From Symbiodinium natans (taxonomy: Eukaryota; Sar; Dinophyceae; Suessiales; Symbiodiniaceae): a stretch of DNA of 64,000 bases. The notes under the pieces are model-generated. The model saw only the letters and a list, made by a program, of their open reading frames with translations, had not been told where the DNA came from and did no database searches. Positions 63,311 to 64,000 of the stretch are shown in pieces (position 1 is the stretch's first letter; each line of letters begins with the position of its first letter). Position numbers and translations under genes: made by a program. The DNA lies in assembly GCA_905221605.1 (NCBI GenBank), contig CAJNDS010002300.1, forward strand, positions 335,441 through 399,440. The letters are read 5' to 3'.

Positions 63311-64000
63311 ATTTGCCAGACCCGCAATTAAAAATGCGAATTTTTAGTACTGAGATCGATGGTTTTGAGCACCCTTCCATTTTGCCCAGAAGTGTCCGGA
63401 AAGCCCGAAAAGCCCCCAAGAACTACCAAAAGGCTCTAAAAAGCCACCAAAAGGCTCCCAAAAAGCCAGAGAAGCTCAGGATTTGCCAGACCCGCTATTA
63501 AAAATGCGATTTTTTAATACTGAAATCGATGGTTTTGGGCGCCCCTCCATTTTATCCCCAAAAGGGCCAGGAAAGCCCGCAAAAAGCCCTCAAGGGCTAC
63601 CAAAAGGCTTTAAAAGCCACCAAAAAGCTTCAAAAAGCCTTCCAAAAAGCCGGAAGCCCAGGATTTGCCAGACCCGCATTAAAAATGCGATTTTTTAGTA
63701 CTGAAATCGATGGTTTTGGGCACCCCTCCATTTTATCACCAAAAGGGCCAGGAAAGCACCAGAAAGCCCCCAACGGCTACCAAAAGGCTTTAAAAGCCAC
63801 CAAAAGGCTCCAAAAAGCCCACCAAAAAGCCGGAAACCCAGGATTTGCCAGACCCGCATTAAAAATGCGATTTTTTAGTACTGAAATCGATGGTTTTGGG
63901 CACCCCTCCATTTTATCCACAAAAGGGCCAGGAAAGCACCAGAAAGCCGCCAACGGCTACCAAAAGGCTTTAAAAGCCACCAAAAGGCTCTAAAAAGCCT
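63311..64000 (+). repeat. ~180-bp satellite-like tandem repeat, continues past window
   Basis: ATTTGCCAGACCCGC anchors occur at 63,311, 63,481, 63,663 and 63,843 (periods 170, 182, 180). Each is followed by AAAAATGCGATTTTTTAGTA and ATCGATGGTTTTGGGC, then a Lys/Ala-coding-looking ACCAAAAGGCTTTAAAAGCC field. The last two monomers are nearly identical. Long plus frames here are by-products of the repeat. Confidence 0.93.

Noticed and set aside
63181-63993. Lys/Ala-rich plus frames resembling histone H1 tails or dinoflagellate basic proteins
   Set aside because: They follow the satellite monomers and their ACCAAAAGGCTTTAAAAGCC subrepeats exactly; composition artefact.
1-64000. CRISPR array or bacterial defence system
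   Set aside because: The regular short repeats are contiguous heptamers without spacers, and no prokaryotic operon structure or ribosome-binding-site pattern is present.

Overview
The window looks like nuclear DNA of a protist with plant-type (TTTAGGG/CCCTAAA) telomere repeats. A dinoflagellate, perhaps Symbiodiniaceae-like, is my best guess, because mid-range GC, very low gene density and constant interruption by TTTAGGG-derived sequence are all compatible with that group. No rRNA, organellar or bacterial operon signal was seen, and the taxonomic call is an inference.

Positions 1-53,300 hold no gene I can defend. This stretch is a mosaic of (i) about 70 interstitial telomere-like arrays in both orientations, many with locally homogenised variant units (AAAGCCT, CCCCAAA, CCCTAGA, CCCTGAA, CCCTTAA, GGGTCTA, GGGGTTTA and others); (ii) at least five families of small foldback or MITE-like elements, 95-225 bp in their uninterrupted copies; (iii) homopolymer tracts (a ~134-bp near-pure G run at 15.6 kb, several C runs) and microsatellites; and (iv) anonymous unique sequence in which open frames are short, unconserved to my eye and often run into telomere repeats.

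Positions 53,437-62,196 are the centrepiece: a recently inserted LTR retrotransposon on the minus strand. It has a complete 443-bp 3' LTR (termini TACGGG...CCCGTA), a 5' LTR cut down to 288 bp (one mismatch to the other LTR), a copia-style primer-binding site that matches the anticodon arm of initiator tRNA-Met, and a single intact frame of about 2,582 codons. The encoded protein has a WW domain, an S1-like fold, and two clusters of CCCH zinc fingers, but no recognisable protease, integrase, reverse transcriptase or RNase H. It is therefore a candidate non-autonomous retroelement carrying a giant RNA-binding, Gag-like or captured host protein. Telomere arrays abut it on both sides, and the right-hand array replaces the missing U3 part of the 5' LTR.

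Positions 62,351-64,000 hold two adjacent perfect hairpins and then a satellite-like region with ~110-bp and ~180-bp repeat units that runs off the end of the window.

The most interesting theme besides the retroelement is how the telomere arrays arise. Two arrays are flanked by direct duplications of unique sequence (53 bp and 23 bp), others sit inside foldback elements at short telomere-like seeds, and at least one is a direct head-to-head (TTTAGGG)n-(CCCTAAA)n junction. All of this fits repeated break repair by telomere-repeat addition or capture.
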